A stretch of 64,000 nt of DNA from Halorutilus salinus. GTDB lineage: Archaea > Halobacteriota > Halobacteria > Halobacteriales > Halorutilaceae. The notes beneath the pieces were generated by a model. It had not been told where the DNA came from and made no database searches. It saw only the letters and a program-made list of their open reading frames with translations. Positions 23,469 to 32,171 of this stretch are shown piece by piece (the stretch's first letter is position 1; every line of letters starts with the position of its first letter). The translations under genes and the position numbers were made by a program. The stretch spans positions 1-64,000 of the forward strand of contig NZ_RKLV01000005.1 of assembly GCF_026242195.1 (NCBI RefSeq), in the 5' to 3' direction.

Positions 23469-23848
23469 TCCGGACCCCCATCGGAAGCGAGAACCTCCCT
23501 TCTAACGGTGTCGACTCCCGTCCAGTACAGTGCTATATCCTGATCGGTGCTGACCTGCACGGTTGCGGAGTCACCTTCGGCAACCATGCCGTCCGCCTCG
23601 CCCGACCACTTGGTGGGTCTCGGATACTCCTCCACTATCACGGTCAGGTTGGTTCTGTCTATAGGCATACCTCCCTCATGCGTTACCGTGGCATAGCTCC
23701 GGTTCACCCTGTCGATGCTCCAGTTCGACTCCGGCGCTTCGGGCGTGTCGGCTACCTCCGGTGTGGCTACGATTATTATAGCCACCGAAGACACCAGAAG
23801 CAACAGTATGACCACGCCTATGATGTCTACGAGTTCGAAGTCGAACAT
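23465..23848 (-). CDS. Single-helix exported protein of oxidase cluster
   Basis: The 127-residue protein has one N-terminal membrane helix (about 8-28, IIGVVILLLLVSSVAIIIVA) after a short MFDFELVD start, then an extracytoplasmic beta-rich domain of about 95 residues. The N-terminus faintly recalls archaeal pilins but no prepilin-peptidase site is clear. No family recognised. It is first in a two-gene transcript with DUF420 and divergent from coxB. A structural or assembly role for the oxidase is inferred from position only. Confidence 0.55.
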   Translation of the reverse strand: MFDFELVDIIGVVILLLLVSSVAIIIVATPEVADTPEAPESNWSIDRVNRSYATVTHEGGMPIDRTNLTVIVEEYPRPTKWSGEADGMVAEGDSATVQVSTDQDIALYWTGVDTVRREVLASDGGPE

Positions 23849-23923
23849 TCTGATGGGGTATATACCCTCGCTGGAGGTAAAACCGTTTTCTTTCCCGGCG
23901 TCCGTCGGTCAGTTTCAGGGAAC

Positions 23924-23930
23924 TTATATA
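23924..23930 (+). promoter_or_regulatory. TATA box of the coxB operon
   Basis: TTATATA lies 45 nt before the coxB ATG, the strongest TATA match in this stretch. A GGAG Shine-Dalgarno-like sequence stands 8-12 nt before the ATG, so a short-leader mRNA is expected. Confidence 0.6.
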
Positions 23931-23968
23931 GACGGAAGCAGTAGTTACTACGCATATAGGAGACACCA

Positions 23969-24682
23969 ATGACGACCCAAGTACCTGTACCGGTCGCCGG
24001 TTCGTGGGACGGTTTGATAGCTCAGGCGGGCGTCGACGGTACCTCAGACATATTCGGACAGCTGTTCTTAGCGTTCATAGTGGCGGGGACGTTGGTCGGA
24101 GTCGTCGTCATCGCGTACACATTACAGAAGGCGTACAAGAACCGTTCGGAGGACGGTGAGACCAAGAGCGACACGCCGGATATGGGGGAGATACCGCCTC
24201 TTGAGGGCGGGGGGAAAGGAAAGAAGCTCTTCCTTTCGTTCGGCGCGAGCGCCGTCATCGTTATAACGCTCGTCGGATGGACGTACTTCGCGGGGTTCAT
24301 ACCGATGGAACAAGGTCCGTCCGAACAGCAGGTTGAGGATCAGTTAGACGTCACGGTCACTGGCTTCCAGTTCGGATGGAGGTTCAACTACCCCGACGGC
24401 GAGGAGTCGCTCGGCAGACTGACCGTACCTAACGACACGGTGGTGAGGTTCGACGTAACGTCGGACGACGTGATGCACAACTTCGGTCTACCGTACTTCG
24501 ACCGCAGAAGCGATGCGATACCGGGACAGATCACTGAGATGTGGATATACCCGCAGGAGACCGGGACGTACACCGCCAAGTGCTACGAACTCTGCGGTTC
24601 GGGACATTCGCAGATGGCGGCGCAGGTAGAGGTCGTACCCAAGAACGAGTTCGACAACTGGGGCAACGGAACGGAACAATGA
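23969..24682 (+). CDS. coxB: Cytochrome c oxidase subunit II (CuA)
   Basis: The 237-residue protein has two membrane helices (about 30-52 and 84-106) and a C-terminal cupredoxin domain. All CuA ligands are visible: His in DDVMHNFGLP, then CYELCGSGHSQM giving Cys, Glu carbonyl, Cys, His and Met. CuA receives electrons from the halocyanin-type donor. It starts the cox operon (coxB, coxAC, subunit IV) with a good TATA box. A CuA site explains the need for the SCO1 and copper genes nearby. Confidence 0.96.
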   Translation: MTTQVPVPVAGSWDGLIAQAGVDGTSDIFGQLFLAFIVAGTLVGVVVIAYTLQKAYKNRSEDGETKSDTPDMGEIPPLEGGGKGKKLFLSFGASAVIVITLVGWTYFAGFIPMEQGPSEQQVEDQLDVTVTGFQFGWRFNYPDGEESLGRLTVPNDTVVRFDVTSDDVMHNFGLPYFDRRSDAIPGQITEMWIYPQETGTYTAKCYELCGSGHSQMAAQVEVVPKNEFDNWGNGTEQ

Positions 24683-24710
24683 ACGGCAAAGACAAACGGA
24701 GTGAGATCTA

Positions 24711-27206
24711 ATGGCACACGCTGAGTCAGACGAACACGAAGATCATATGCCGTCGAAGTCGTCGATAAAACGTTGGCTGACGACGACGAATCACAAGGAC
24801 GTCGGCATACTGTACCTGATAACCTCTATCTTCTACCTCGTATTCGGCGGGGTTCTCGCCCTCCTGATACGTCTCGAACTACTCGAATCGGGTAGTACGA
24901 TACTTTCGGGTGCGGCGTACAATCAGGTGGTTTCGGCGCACGGTCTCATCATGCTTTTCTTCTTCATATCGCCGTTCGCCTTCGCGTTCGCAAACTACTT
25001 CGTACCGTTACAGATAGGTGCGAAGGATCTCGCCTTCCCACGTCTTAATGCACTCAGCTTCTGGCTCTACTTCTTCGGAGGCGCTCTTTTCGGCTCGTCT
25101 TTCTTCCTCGGCGGGGGTAGCTTCTCAGGCGGCTGGACGATGTACGCGCCCCTGAACTCCCCTGCGTACATGCCCGCTGTCGGCTCAACAGCGGCTGTTC
25201 TCGGCGTCATGCTGTTCGTTATCTCGACCACAGTATCGTCGGTCAACTTCCTGACGACGTTGCATTCGATGCGCGCCGAAGGGATGCGTATACGTGACCT
25301 ACCCATCTTCTCATGGAGTATACTCCTCACCGTCTGGATGATGCTTTTCGCGTTCGCGGCGCTCCTTGCGGCGCTCATACTGATGGCTTCCGACCATATC
25401 ATAGGAACCACGTACTTCACGACCACCGTCGCGGGTTCGGGTAGCTTCCTCTGGCTCCATCTCTTCTGGTTCTTCGGTCATCCGGAGGTCTATATAGTCC
25501 TGTTCCCCGCCCTCGGTGTGCTCGGCGAGATATTCAAGACATTCACGGGTAACAGGCTCGCGGGCAGGAAGTGGATAATGATAGCTCTCGGTCTGGTCGC
25601 CGTTCAGAGCTTCATAGTCTGGATGCACCATATGTTCCTAACGGGGCTAAACTTCCAGACAAAGACGTTGTTCATGGCGACGACTATCGCTATCTCCCTA
25701 CCTTTCGACCTGATGATATTCGGCTTCATCTACACGATGATAAAGGGTAAGATACGTCTGACTACACCGATGCTGTACGGCATCGCAACACTCGTGCTGT
25801 TCATAATCGGTGGCATAACGGGCGTCTTCCTCGGTGCGATACCGCTCGACTACAACCTACGTGGCGGCTACTGGGTCGTCGCACATTTCCATTACGTTAT
25901 GTTCGGCGGTGCCGCGGCGCTCGTCGGTGCCATCTTCTACTGGTTCCCCAAGATGTCGGGGAAGATGTACAACCGAACCTTCGGAAAGATACAGTTCGCC
26001 ACCTTCTTTGTGGGCTTCAATCTTCTGTACTTCCCTCTGTTCTTCGCCTACGAGATGCCGCGCCGTGTATTCGTCTACGAAACCTCGATCAAGATGTACC
26101 ACAATATAGCGACCGTCGGGGGCTTCATACTCGGACTCTCTGTCCTGATGATAGTGGGCATCATGGTACACGCGCTCAAGTACGGCGACGACGCAGGTGA
26201 CAACCCGTGGCAGGCGTGGACAGCCGAATGGTCCGTCTCGTCGCCACCCCCTCTCGAAAACTTCTCCGGCACCCCGAGCTTCAAAAGCGGTAAGCTCAGT
26301 ATGCTCAACCCCGCAACCGACGGCTCAGGCACCGAAGCCGAAACCGATGGGGGTCACGCCGTTGAGGAGGAACACACCGACCACGCAAGCCTTACGCCGT
26401 TCCTGATCTCGCTCTCTATGTTCGTTATGTTCCTCGGTCTTTCGGGTGTCCATCAGAACGTTCAGGCGCTCCACGACGGCGACCCTGCGACGACAGCGAC
26501 CATAGCGCCCCTGTACGCCGCTGTCGCGGGAATAGGTGGCGTCGGTATGCTACTGTCACTCGTGTGGTTCGGCTTCGAGGGCTTCAGCGCGCCCGCGCCG
26601 CTGAACGTCAACAAGTGGCCCTTCGAGGGCGTCGAGCAGAACAAGCTCGGTGTCTGGATATTCCTGCTTTCCGACATCGTCGTCTTCGGCGCTTTCATAG
26701 GCGCGTCTATATTCATGCGTTTCGCGTACGGCTGGCAGGAATGGTACCAAGATCTCATCCCTGAGGCGCACGTTACGATGCCGGGGTTGATCAACACGTA
26801 CCTCCTGCTAACGAGTAGCTTCGCGGTCGTGATGGCTCTGGTTGCGATCGAGAAGAACAGCAAGAAGGGTCTCGTTGGCTCCCTCGTAGCCACCTTCGCA
26901 CTCGCGACCGGATTCCTCGTAAACAAGGGGTTAGAGTGGCAACACCTGTTCCATATCTCGACAGATGCGTTCCCCGAAGGCTGGGGGCTCGGCACCAACA
27001 TAGCGTCGTCGACGTTCTACCTCACGACCGGTATGCACGGTCTACATGTCATCCTCGGTATGCTGATACTCGTCTTCCTCATCTACAGGGCGTGGTTCGA
27101 CGATGCCTACATGGAGGACGACCGTCCGGTCGAGTACTTCGGGCTGTACTGGCACTTCGTGGACATAGTGTGGCTGTTCCTGTTCCCGCTGTTCTACATA
27201 CTCTAA
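24711..27206 (+). CDS. coxAC: Fused cytochrome c oxidase subunit I + III (aa3 type)
   Basis: The 831-residue protein joins a full subunit I (about 1-500) to subunit III (about 630-831) through an acidic linker. Subunit I has the heme a ligand region SAHGLIMLFF, CuB/cross-link motif GHPEVYIVLFP (A1-type with the D-channel Glu), the CuB pair WMHHMFLTG and the heme ligands VAHFHYVMFGG. Subunit III shows KLGVWIFLLSDIVVFG and GLYWHFVDIVWLFLFPLFY. I-III fusions are known in archaea and some bacteria. It follows coxB by 28 bp. Confidence 0.96.
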   Translation: MAHAESDEHEDHMPSKSSIKRWLTTTNHKDVGILYLITSIFYLVFGGVLALLIRLELLESGSTILSGAAYNQVVSAHGLIMLFFFISPFAFAFANYFVPLQIGAKDLAFPRLNALSFWLYFFGGALFGSSFFLGGGSFSGGWTMYAPLNSPAYMPAVGSTAAVLGVMLFVISTTVSSVNFLTTLHSMRAEGMRIRDLPIFSWSILLTVWMMLFAFAALLAALILMASDHIIGTTYFTTTVAGSGSFLWLHLFWFFGHPEVYIVLFPALGVLGEIFKTFTGNRLAGRKWIMIALGLVAVQSFIVWMHHMFLTGLNFQTKTLFMATTIAISLPFDLMIFGFIYTMIKGKIRLTTPMLYGIATLVLFIIGGITGVFLGAIPLDYNLRGGYWVVAHFHYVMFGGAAALVGAIFYWFPKMSGKMYNRTFGKIQFATFFVGFNLLYFPLFFAYEMPRRVFVYETSIKMYHNIATVGGFILGLSVLMIVGIMVHALKYGDDAGDNPWQAWTAEWSVSSPPPLENFSGTPSFKSGKLSMLNPATDGSGTEAETDGGHAVEEEHTDHASLTPFLISLSMFVMFLGLSGVHQNVQALHDGDPATTATIAPLYAAVAGIGGVGMLLSLVWFGFEGFSAPAPLNVNKWPFEGVEQNKLGVWIFLLSDIVVFGAFIGASIFMRFAYGWQEWYQDLIPEAHVTMPGLINTYLLLTSSFAVVMALVAIEKNSKKGLVGSLVATFALATGFLVNKGLEWQHLFHISTDAFPEGWGLGTNIASSTFYLTTGMHGLHVILGMLILVFLIYRAWFDDAYMEDDRPVEYFGLYWHFVDIVWLFLFPLFYIL

Positions 27207-27217
27207 GGTGAAAAAGA

Positions 27218-27493
27218 ATGTCAGATTCAAACTGGAAACTGTACACGGCGATATTCGGCGTACTGTTCGTCTTCGCGACGATCCAAGCGGCTGTCGAGAT
27301 GATGGGCTTCCTCGACAGCGCCTACTGGCTCGCAGTCGGCGCAATAGCCGTGCTGTCGGTCATAAAGGCGTACTTCGTAGCCGCCTACTACCAGCACCTC
27401 AAGTTCGAGCCGAGGTCGGTTACGTACCTCGTACTCGGCGGTCTGGTTGCTGTGATGTTCCTGACGGCGGCGGCGTCGTTCTCCATAACCTGA
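27218..27493 (+). CDS. Cytochrome c oxidase subunit IV family protein
   Basis: The 91-residue protein has three membrane helices and the SVIKAYFVAAYYQHLKFEP segment seen in prokaryotic subunit IV (COX4_pro/CtaF) proteins. It lies 11 bp after coxAC with a GGTGAAAA ribosome-binding-like sequence, so it closes the oxidase operon. These subunits stabilise the complex and carry no cofactor. Confidence 0.88.
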   Translation: MSDSNWKLYTAIFGVLFVFATIQAAVEMMGFLDSAYWLAVGAIAVLSVIKAYFVAAYYQHLKFEPRSVTYLVLGGLVAVMFLTAAASFSIT

Positions 27494-27589
27494 CTTCCCC
27501 TCGCGTCGCCTCACCCGTTCCCTCCCTTCGCGTCCCTCTCTCCCCGTCCTTCCGGTATTCTCTTGTAGCTTCCCGACGTAGCTACGACG

Positions 27590-28369
27590 ATGGTAGTACC
27601 TACCGACGTATCGGGACAGGTCGGCTTAGGCGTCTTCTTCCTCATAGGTCTGTTCGGGGGCGCTCACTGCCTCGGTATGTGCGGACCCCTCGTAACGATG
27701 TACTCCGAGAAGATGGAGTCGAGGGCGTCGCGGTCGGGACGCGACGTACTAACGTGGCACGAGGTACGCCAGCACGCCCTTTTCAACCTCGGGAGGACTG
27801 TAAGCTACACGACGATAGGCGGCGTCATGGGCGCTCTCGGAGCGGTCGTCTTCGGTGCCTCAGCCGTCGCCTCGGTTGGTGATATTGTACGCGGGGTCGC
27901 CGGCGTCGCCATCGGTGCGATCATAATCGCTTCGGGGTTCGCCTACTTCGCGCGCGGAACCGTGGTCGAGATACCGGGTACGGGGCGTCTCTTCAGGCGC
28001 GTTCACGACGGTATAAGCCGGCGCGTCGAGGGTCTCGTCAACGGCTTCGGTATCGCGGGTCTCGGTGCCGTTCACGGCTTCCTTCCGTGTCCTCTTCTGT
28101 ACCCGGCGTTCCTGTACGCCTTCGCGCGCGGTTCGCCCCTTGAAGGCGGTCTATCGCTCGCCGTCCTTGGCGCGGGTACGTTCCCCACGCTGATGCTCTA
28201 CGGTCTCACAGTCCGATCCATAGGTCCTGAGCATAGACAGACGCTCCACCGTGTTCTCGGCGTCGTCTTCGTCGTTCTCGGTCTCGTCACTCTCAAGATG
28301 GGCTTCATGTCGCTCGGTATACGTCTGCCTATACCGTTACGTCTCCCGCACTACCAGCCCCTCTCTTAG
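27590..28369 (+). CDS. SafE/TauE-like copper-associated membrane protein 2
   Basis: The 259-residue polytopic protein is a clear paralogue of the 10719-11516 product: it has GGAHCLGMCGPL, HALFNLGRTVSYT and AVHGFLPCPLLYPAFLYAF at the same places and the same closing HYQPL end. The Cys/His motifs in the first helix of each half suggest metal or thiol handling. It converges with the copper ATPase gene by a 4-bp overlap. In bacteria such proteins sit with CcoI-type ATPases, the same pairing as here. Confidence 0.82.
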   Translation: MVVPTDVSGQVGLGVFFLIGLFGGAHCLGMCGPLVTMYSEKMESRASRSGRDVLTWHEVRQHALFNLGRTVSYTTIGGVMGALGAVVFGASAVASVGDIVRGVAGVAIGAIIIASGFAYFARGTVVEIPGTGRLFRRVHDGISRRVEGLVNGFGIAGLGAVHGFLPCPLLYPAFLYAFARGSPLEGGLSLAVLGAGTFPTLMLYGLTVRSIGPEHRQTLHRVLGVVFVVLGLVTLKMGFMSLGIRLPIPLRLPHYQPLS

Positions 28370-30723
28370 AGGTCACGCGACGAGTTCGCCACCACGAGGA
28401 CGCTACTCGTAGCCATCGCAAAAGCCGCGACCGCGGGCGATATGACGCCGGCGACAGCCGCGGGTACGGCGACGGCGTTGTACGTGAGCGCCCAGCCGAG
28501 GTTCTGTCTGATACGTTGCTTGGTGCTCCGTGTGAGTTCGAGAACGTCGGTGACCTTAGTCAGGTCGTCGCGCGTCACGACGACATCAGCGGCGTCGCCC
28601 GCTGTCGCCGTCCCCGTTCCGAGAGCAACGCCGAGGTCGGCTTCGGCGAGCGCCGGAGCGTCGTTTGTACCGTCACCGACCATGACCGTCTTTCCGTGAC
28701 CACGGAGACGTTCGACCGTCTCCGCCTTCGCTTCGGGCGGGACGCCCGCGAATACATCGTCGACGCCGTCGTGCTCCCTGAAGTAGCCGACGGCGGCTTC
28801 GTCGTCGCCGGTTATGACGGCTACGCGCGCGTCTATCTCAGCGACCGTCTCCTCCCATTCGTCACGTGGTCTGTCACCGACGGAGAGTACGGCGCGTACA
28901 TCGCCGCCCCATCCGACGTAGACGGGTGCGTTACCCACGCCGCGTTCGCGTTCCGCCGTATCGTGGAGGCTTTCGGACGGTTCGTCTTCGCGCTCCTTGA
29001 CGAGCGCCTCCGAACCCACGGTGACGCGTTCGCCGTCGACGACCGCGCTAACCCCCTTTCCGGGGTGTCGTCTAAATTCGGTTGCGTCGGGCGTATCCGA
29101 CCCTGCGCCTTCGGTGACGGCGTCGGCGATAGGATGCGAGGAGTACGTCTCAACCGCGGCGGCACGGCGTAACGCCTCGTCGGCGTCCTCACCGTCGTCG
29201 GCGGTCACGTCGACCAGACGCATATTACCCGTCGTGAGCGTCCCCGTCTTGTCGAAGGCGACGACGTCGTACTCGTGCGTGTCCTCGAAGACGGAGCCGT
29301 CGGTTATCGCAACGCCCTGTTCGAGCGCCTCGCGGACGCCCGAAGCGACGGCGAGCGGTGTTGCGAGTCCGAGCGCGCACGGGCACGAAACGACGAGTAC
29401 GGCGAGCGCCGACAGCATGGCACCGGCGGGGTCGCCCGTCAGGTACGTACGTACGCCGAACGTCGCCACAGCGATCAGAAGCACCAGAGGGACGAAGAAG
29501 CCCGCGAGCCTGTCGGCGAGACGTTGGACACCGGGGCGCGAACTCTGTACGTCCCAGAGGAAGTTGACGAGACGGTCGAACGTGCTTACCATCTCCTCAG
29601 GAACCTCGACCACAAGGGCGTCGTCGGTCACGACCGAACCGCCGACGACCTCGTCGCCCGGTTTCTTCTCCTCGGGTAACGATTCGCCCGTTACGAGCGA
29701 CTCGTCGACGGCGGCGCTACCTTCGACAACTACGCCGTCGACGGGTACGCGTTCACCCGGCTTGACAACGACCTCGTCGCCAGGTTCGAGTTCGTCGACG
29801 TTCACGACCTCGTCACCGTTCCGCGTACGCCTGCGTGCCTCGTCGACGCGTTCCCTCGTGAGTTCCTCCATACGGTCGCTCGCTCGTCTCTTTATCCTCT
29901 TTTCGTAGTAGTTACCGAGGGTCACGACCATAACGACGACGACGGTGATGTCGAAGTAGACCTCCTCGCCGCCGACGAAAAGAACGCCGAGGCTGTAGAC
30001 GTACGCGTTTACGGCGGCGAGAGAGACAAGCAGATCCATGTTAGGGGTGCCTGAACGTAGACTGACGTACGCGCTACGTAGTATCGGATAGCCCGTTACG
30101 AAAAGAACCGCACTGGTTCCGAGAACGAGGTAGTAGGAGGTAAACGGATCGAGAAGGGGTCCCGGACGTTCGACGAGCGCCGACATACCGAGGTATTCGG
30201 GGTATAGGAAGACTATGTACCAGACCATCACCATCATACCGAGCCACGCGCCGACGACGAGACGTCCTATGGTCAGGAGTTCGGCGAGTTCGTCGTCGCG
30301 TTCGTCGCCCCTCTCCGGATCGTGCGCCTTGTATCCGAATCCGTCGACGGCATCGACGAGTCCCTCGCGCCCGACGACATCGGGTCTGTAAGCCATCTTG
30401 ACGAGTTCGGAGGCGTAGCTCGCCTCCACGTCCTCGACGCCTTCGCGCTCCTCCGCACGCGACTCTATGAACACCTCACACGCGGAGCAGTGCATACCTT
30501 CGACGGACAGGAAAGCCTCCTCGGCGTCTTCGTGTATCTCCTTCGTACCGGCGTCTTTCTTTTCCTCCTCGATATCAACGTCGCCGAGCGTTCGGTGTAC
30601 CTCCATACAGCCGCGACAGCAGAAAACGCCGTCGACCTCGTCGGAGGTTACGGCTTCGTTGAGGGGGAGATCGCAGAGGGCGCAACCCTCCTGCGTCTCA
30701 GCCGTCGCTTTCGACCGTGCCAT
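28366..30723 (-). CDS. Copper-transporting P1B-type ATPase (FixI/CcoI-like)
   Basis: The 785-residue protein starts with a cysteine-rich region (CALCDLP, CCRGCMEVHRTLG) typical of CcoI/FixI ATPases, then an HMA domain with MHCSACEVF. Helices follow, with CPC in SCPCALGLATPLAV, the phosphorylation site DKTGTLT, SSHPIADAV and GDGTNDAPALAEA. CcoI-type pumps export copper slowly for oxidase assembly rather than detoxification. The context (oxidase, SafE, halocyanin) supports this. An orthodox CopA detoxification role remains possible. Confidence 0.93.
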   Translation of the reverse strand: MARSKATAETQEGCALCDLPLNEAVTSDEVDGVFCCRGCMEVHRTLGDVDIEEEKKDAGTKEIHEDAEEAFLSVEGMHCSACEVFIESRAEEREGVEDVEASYASELVKMAYRPDVVGREGLVDAVDGFGYKAHDPERGDERDDELAELLTIGRLVVGAWLGMMVMVWYIVFLYPEYLGMSALVERPGPLLDPFTSYYLVLGTSAVLFVTGYPILRSAYVSLRSGTPNMDLLVSLAAVNAYVYSLGVLFVGGEEVYFDITVVVVMVVTLGNYYEKRIKRRASDRMEELTRERVDEARRRTRNGDEVVNVDELEPGDEVVVKPGERVPVDGVVVEGSAAVDESLVTGESLPEEKKPGDEVVGGSVVTDDALVVEVPEEMVSTFDRLVNFLWDVQSSRPGVQRLADRLAGFFVPLVLLIAVATFGVRTYLTGDPAGAMLSALAVLVVSCPCALGLATPLAVASGVREALEQGVAITDGSVFEDTHEYDVVAFDKTGTLTTGNMRLVDVTADDGEDADEALRRAAAVETYSSHPIADAVTEGAGSDTPDATEFRRHPGKGVSAVVDGERVTVGSEALVKEREDEPSESLHDTAERERGVGNAPVYVGWGGDVRAVLSVGDRPRDEWEETVAEIDARVAVITGDDEAAVGYFREHDGVDDVFAGVPPEAKAETVERLRGHGKTVMVGDGTNDAPALAEADLGVALGTGTATAGDAADVVVTRDDLTKVTDVLELTRSTKQRIRQNLGWALTYNAVAVPAAVAGVISPAVAAFAMATSSVLVVANSSRDL

Positions 30724-30770
30724 TCACCGCCTTAGATAGGTGCCTGACGGGGATATGTTTTCGCTTTCGG

Positions 30771-31520
30771 CTACGCGGTGACGAGCGTTCCTACAACCGC
30801 GGCTATCAGAAGAACCCCGACGGCGACGCTGACCACAAGCGCCGCGGTCGCGTTACTGTACCTGTCCGAAAAGTACCTGCCGATCGCCGCGAGACCCACG
30901 AAGACCACCGCACCGATACCTAGCTGTGTTACAGAGACGGGAAGCCCTCCGCTTCCGCCGCCGCCTCCGGCGGAGGACTCGTACGGATACGAGAGAGCGC
31001 CACCCTCGACGATAGCCTCCGACGAGGGGAAGTCGCCCGCCTGAAGACCGTCGAGGTCGGGTATCTCGCTCCCCTCAGCGGGTCCACCGGGTTCGCCACA
31101 GACGATACGTCCTATCATGCCGAGCGTCTTGTGAGGTACACAGAAGTAGTCGTAAGTCCCTTCCTCCTCGAACGTGTACTCGAACGACGCGCCCTGTTCT
31201 AGGAGCGTACCCGAGTTCCACGCCTCCGCGCCTTCAGGTATACGTCTCTCCGTCGCGCCGCCGTTGCCCTCGTCGTAGGCGGTCGCCGAATGAGCCCCTG
31301 ACTCGATAACCCACCGTACGGTGTCGCCGGGTTCGACGTGTAGACCGATAGGGTCGAAGATGTACTCCGAACCGTCGGACACCATCGCAACCTCGTAGAC
31401 ACCGTCCTCAACCTCGTACTCGCTCGCGTCGCCGCCCCCCTCCTGACCCGCCGCCGTCCCGACCGCCGCCGTGCTCGCTGTCATGGCAAGGAAGCCCCTG
31501 CGTCCGGTTTCTTCGTTCAT
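30771..31520 (-). CDS. Membrane-anchored halocyanin-type blue copper protein
   Basis: The 249-residue protein starts with a Tat signal (RRGFLAMTAS). A plastocyanin-like domain (about 35-140) has type-1 copper ligands His in SGAHSATAY and Cys-x2-His-x4-Met in YFCVPHKTLGM. A glycine/serine linker and two C-terminal helices (about 190-245) follow. Most halocyanins are lipid-anchored at the N-terminus, so the two-helix C-terminal anchor is less usual. It is likely an electron carrier to the CuA of the oxidase. Confidence 0.9.
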   Translation of the reverse strand: MNEETGRRGFLAMTASTAAVGTAAGQEGGGDASEYEVEDGVYEVAMVSDGSEYIFDPIGLHVEPGDTVRWVIESGAHSATAYDEGNGGATERRIPEGAEAWNSGTLLEQGASFEYTFEEEGTYDYFCVPHKTLGMIGRIVCGEPGGPAEGSEIPDLDGLQAGDFPSSEAIVEGGALSYPYESSAGGGGGSGGLPVSVTQLGIGAVVFVGLAAIGRYFSDRYSNATAALVVSVAVGVLLIAAVVGTLVTA

Positions 31521-31577
31521 CTGTCAGGGTTACTTCGTCTGTCGTATTAATACTACTCAAATCCGTCCGAACGCCGG

Positions 31578-32063
31578 TTAGTCACCGAACGCCTCGTTGA
31601 CTTCCTTGATCGACTCTGTGTCGACGTCGTCGAGTATAGATTCGACCTCCTCCTCGAAGCCCGACATGTGCGCACCGTCGTTCCCGCCTTCTTCGTCACC
31701 ATCCTGTTCTACGTCCCCCTCCGACGTGGCGTCGAAGCTACCCTTCATAACTTCGATAGCCGTCTCCACTGCGTCCCGTCTCGTGGAGCTTCTGGCGACG
31801 ACAGCCGTCGTTTCGCCGTCGGTGACCTTTGTCTTCCATACCTCCCCTGTATGGCTACATTCGACGGAGCGACCCCCGTCCTTCCAACGTACGTTTATCG
31901 ACGAGTCCATGTCGAGACTGTAACCCGCGACAGTGTCCGGAGCCTCTCTCCCGTCTGAGATACTTTCGAGCGCGGAGGTATCGACCGAAGGTGACGGAGA
32001 GACGTCTACGTCCCCCTCACGCCATCCCTCTGTGAGAGAAAGTAGCTTCCCGACTAAATCCAC
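31578..32063 (-). CDS. Acidic hypothetical protein
   Basis: The 161-residue soluble protein has a small central domain (about 50-110, VRWKDGGRSVECSHTGEVWKT and DAVETAIEVM) flanked by disordered, Asp/Glu/Gly-rich stretches. No signal peptide or family is recognised. It stands alone between halocyanin and a divergent DUF3054 gene. Confidence 0.5.
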   Translation of the reverse strand: MDLVGKLLSLTEGWREGDVDVSPSPSVDTSALESISDGREAPDTVAGYSLDMDSSINVRWKDGGRSVECSHTGEVWKTKVTDGETTAVVARSSTRRDAVETAIEVMKGSFDATSEGDVEQDGDEEGGNDGAHMSGFEEEVESILDDVDTESIKEVNEAFGD

Positions 32064-32171
32064 TACACGGTACGAAGCACCACTGATATTTAACTTTATT
32101 GGGGCGTCCCCGTCGGTCGTCGGTCGTAACGAACCGTTCGTCTTATTCGGGCGTGATGTCTCTGCGTATAC

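Noticed and set aside
23853-23866. GGTATATACC near the single-helix gene start
   Set aside because: About 13 nt from the ATG; too close for a TATA box. A TTTTAC run further up fits better.
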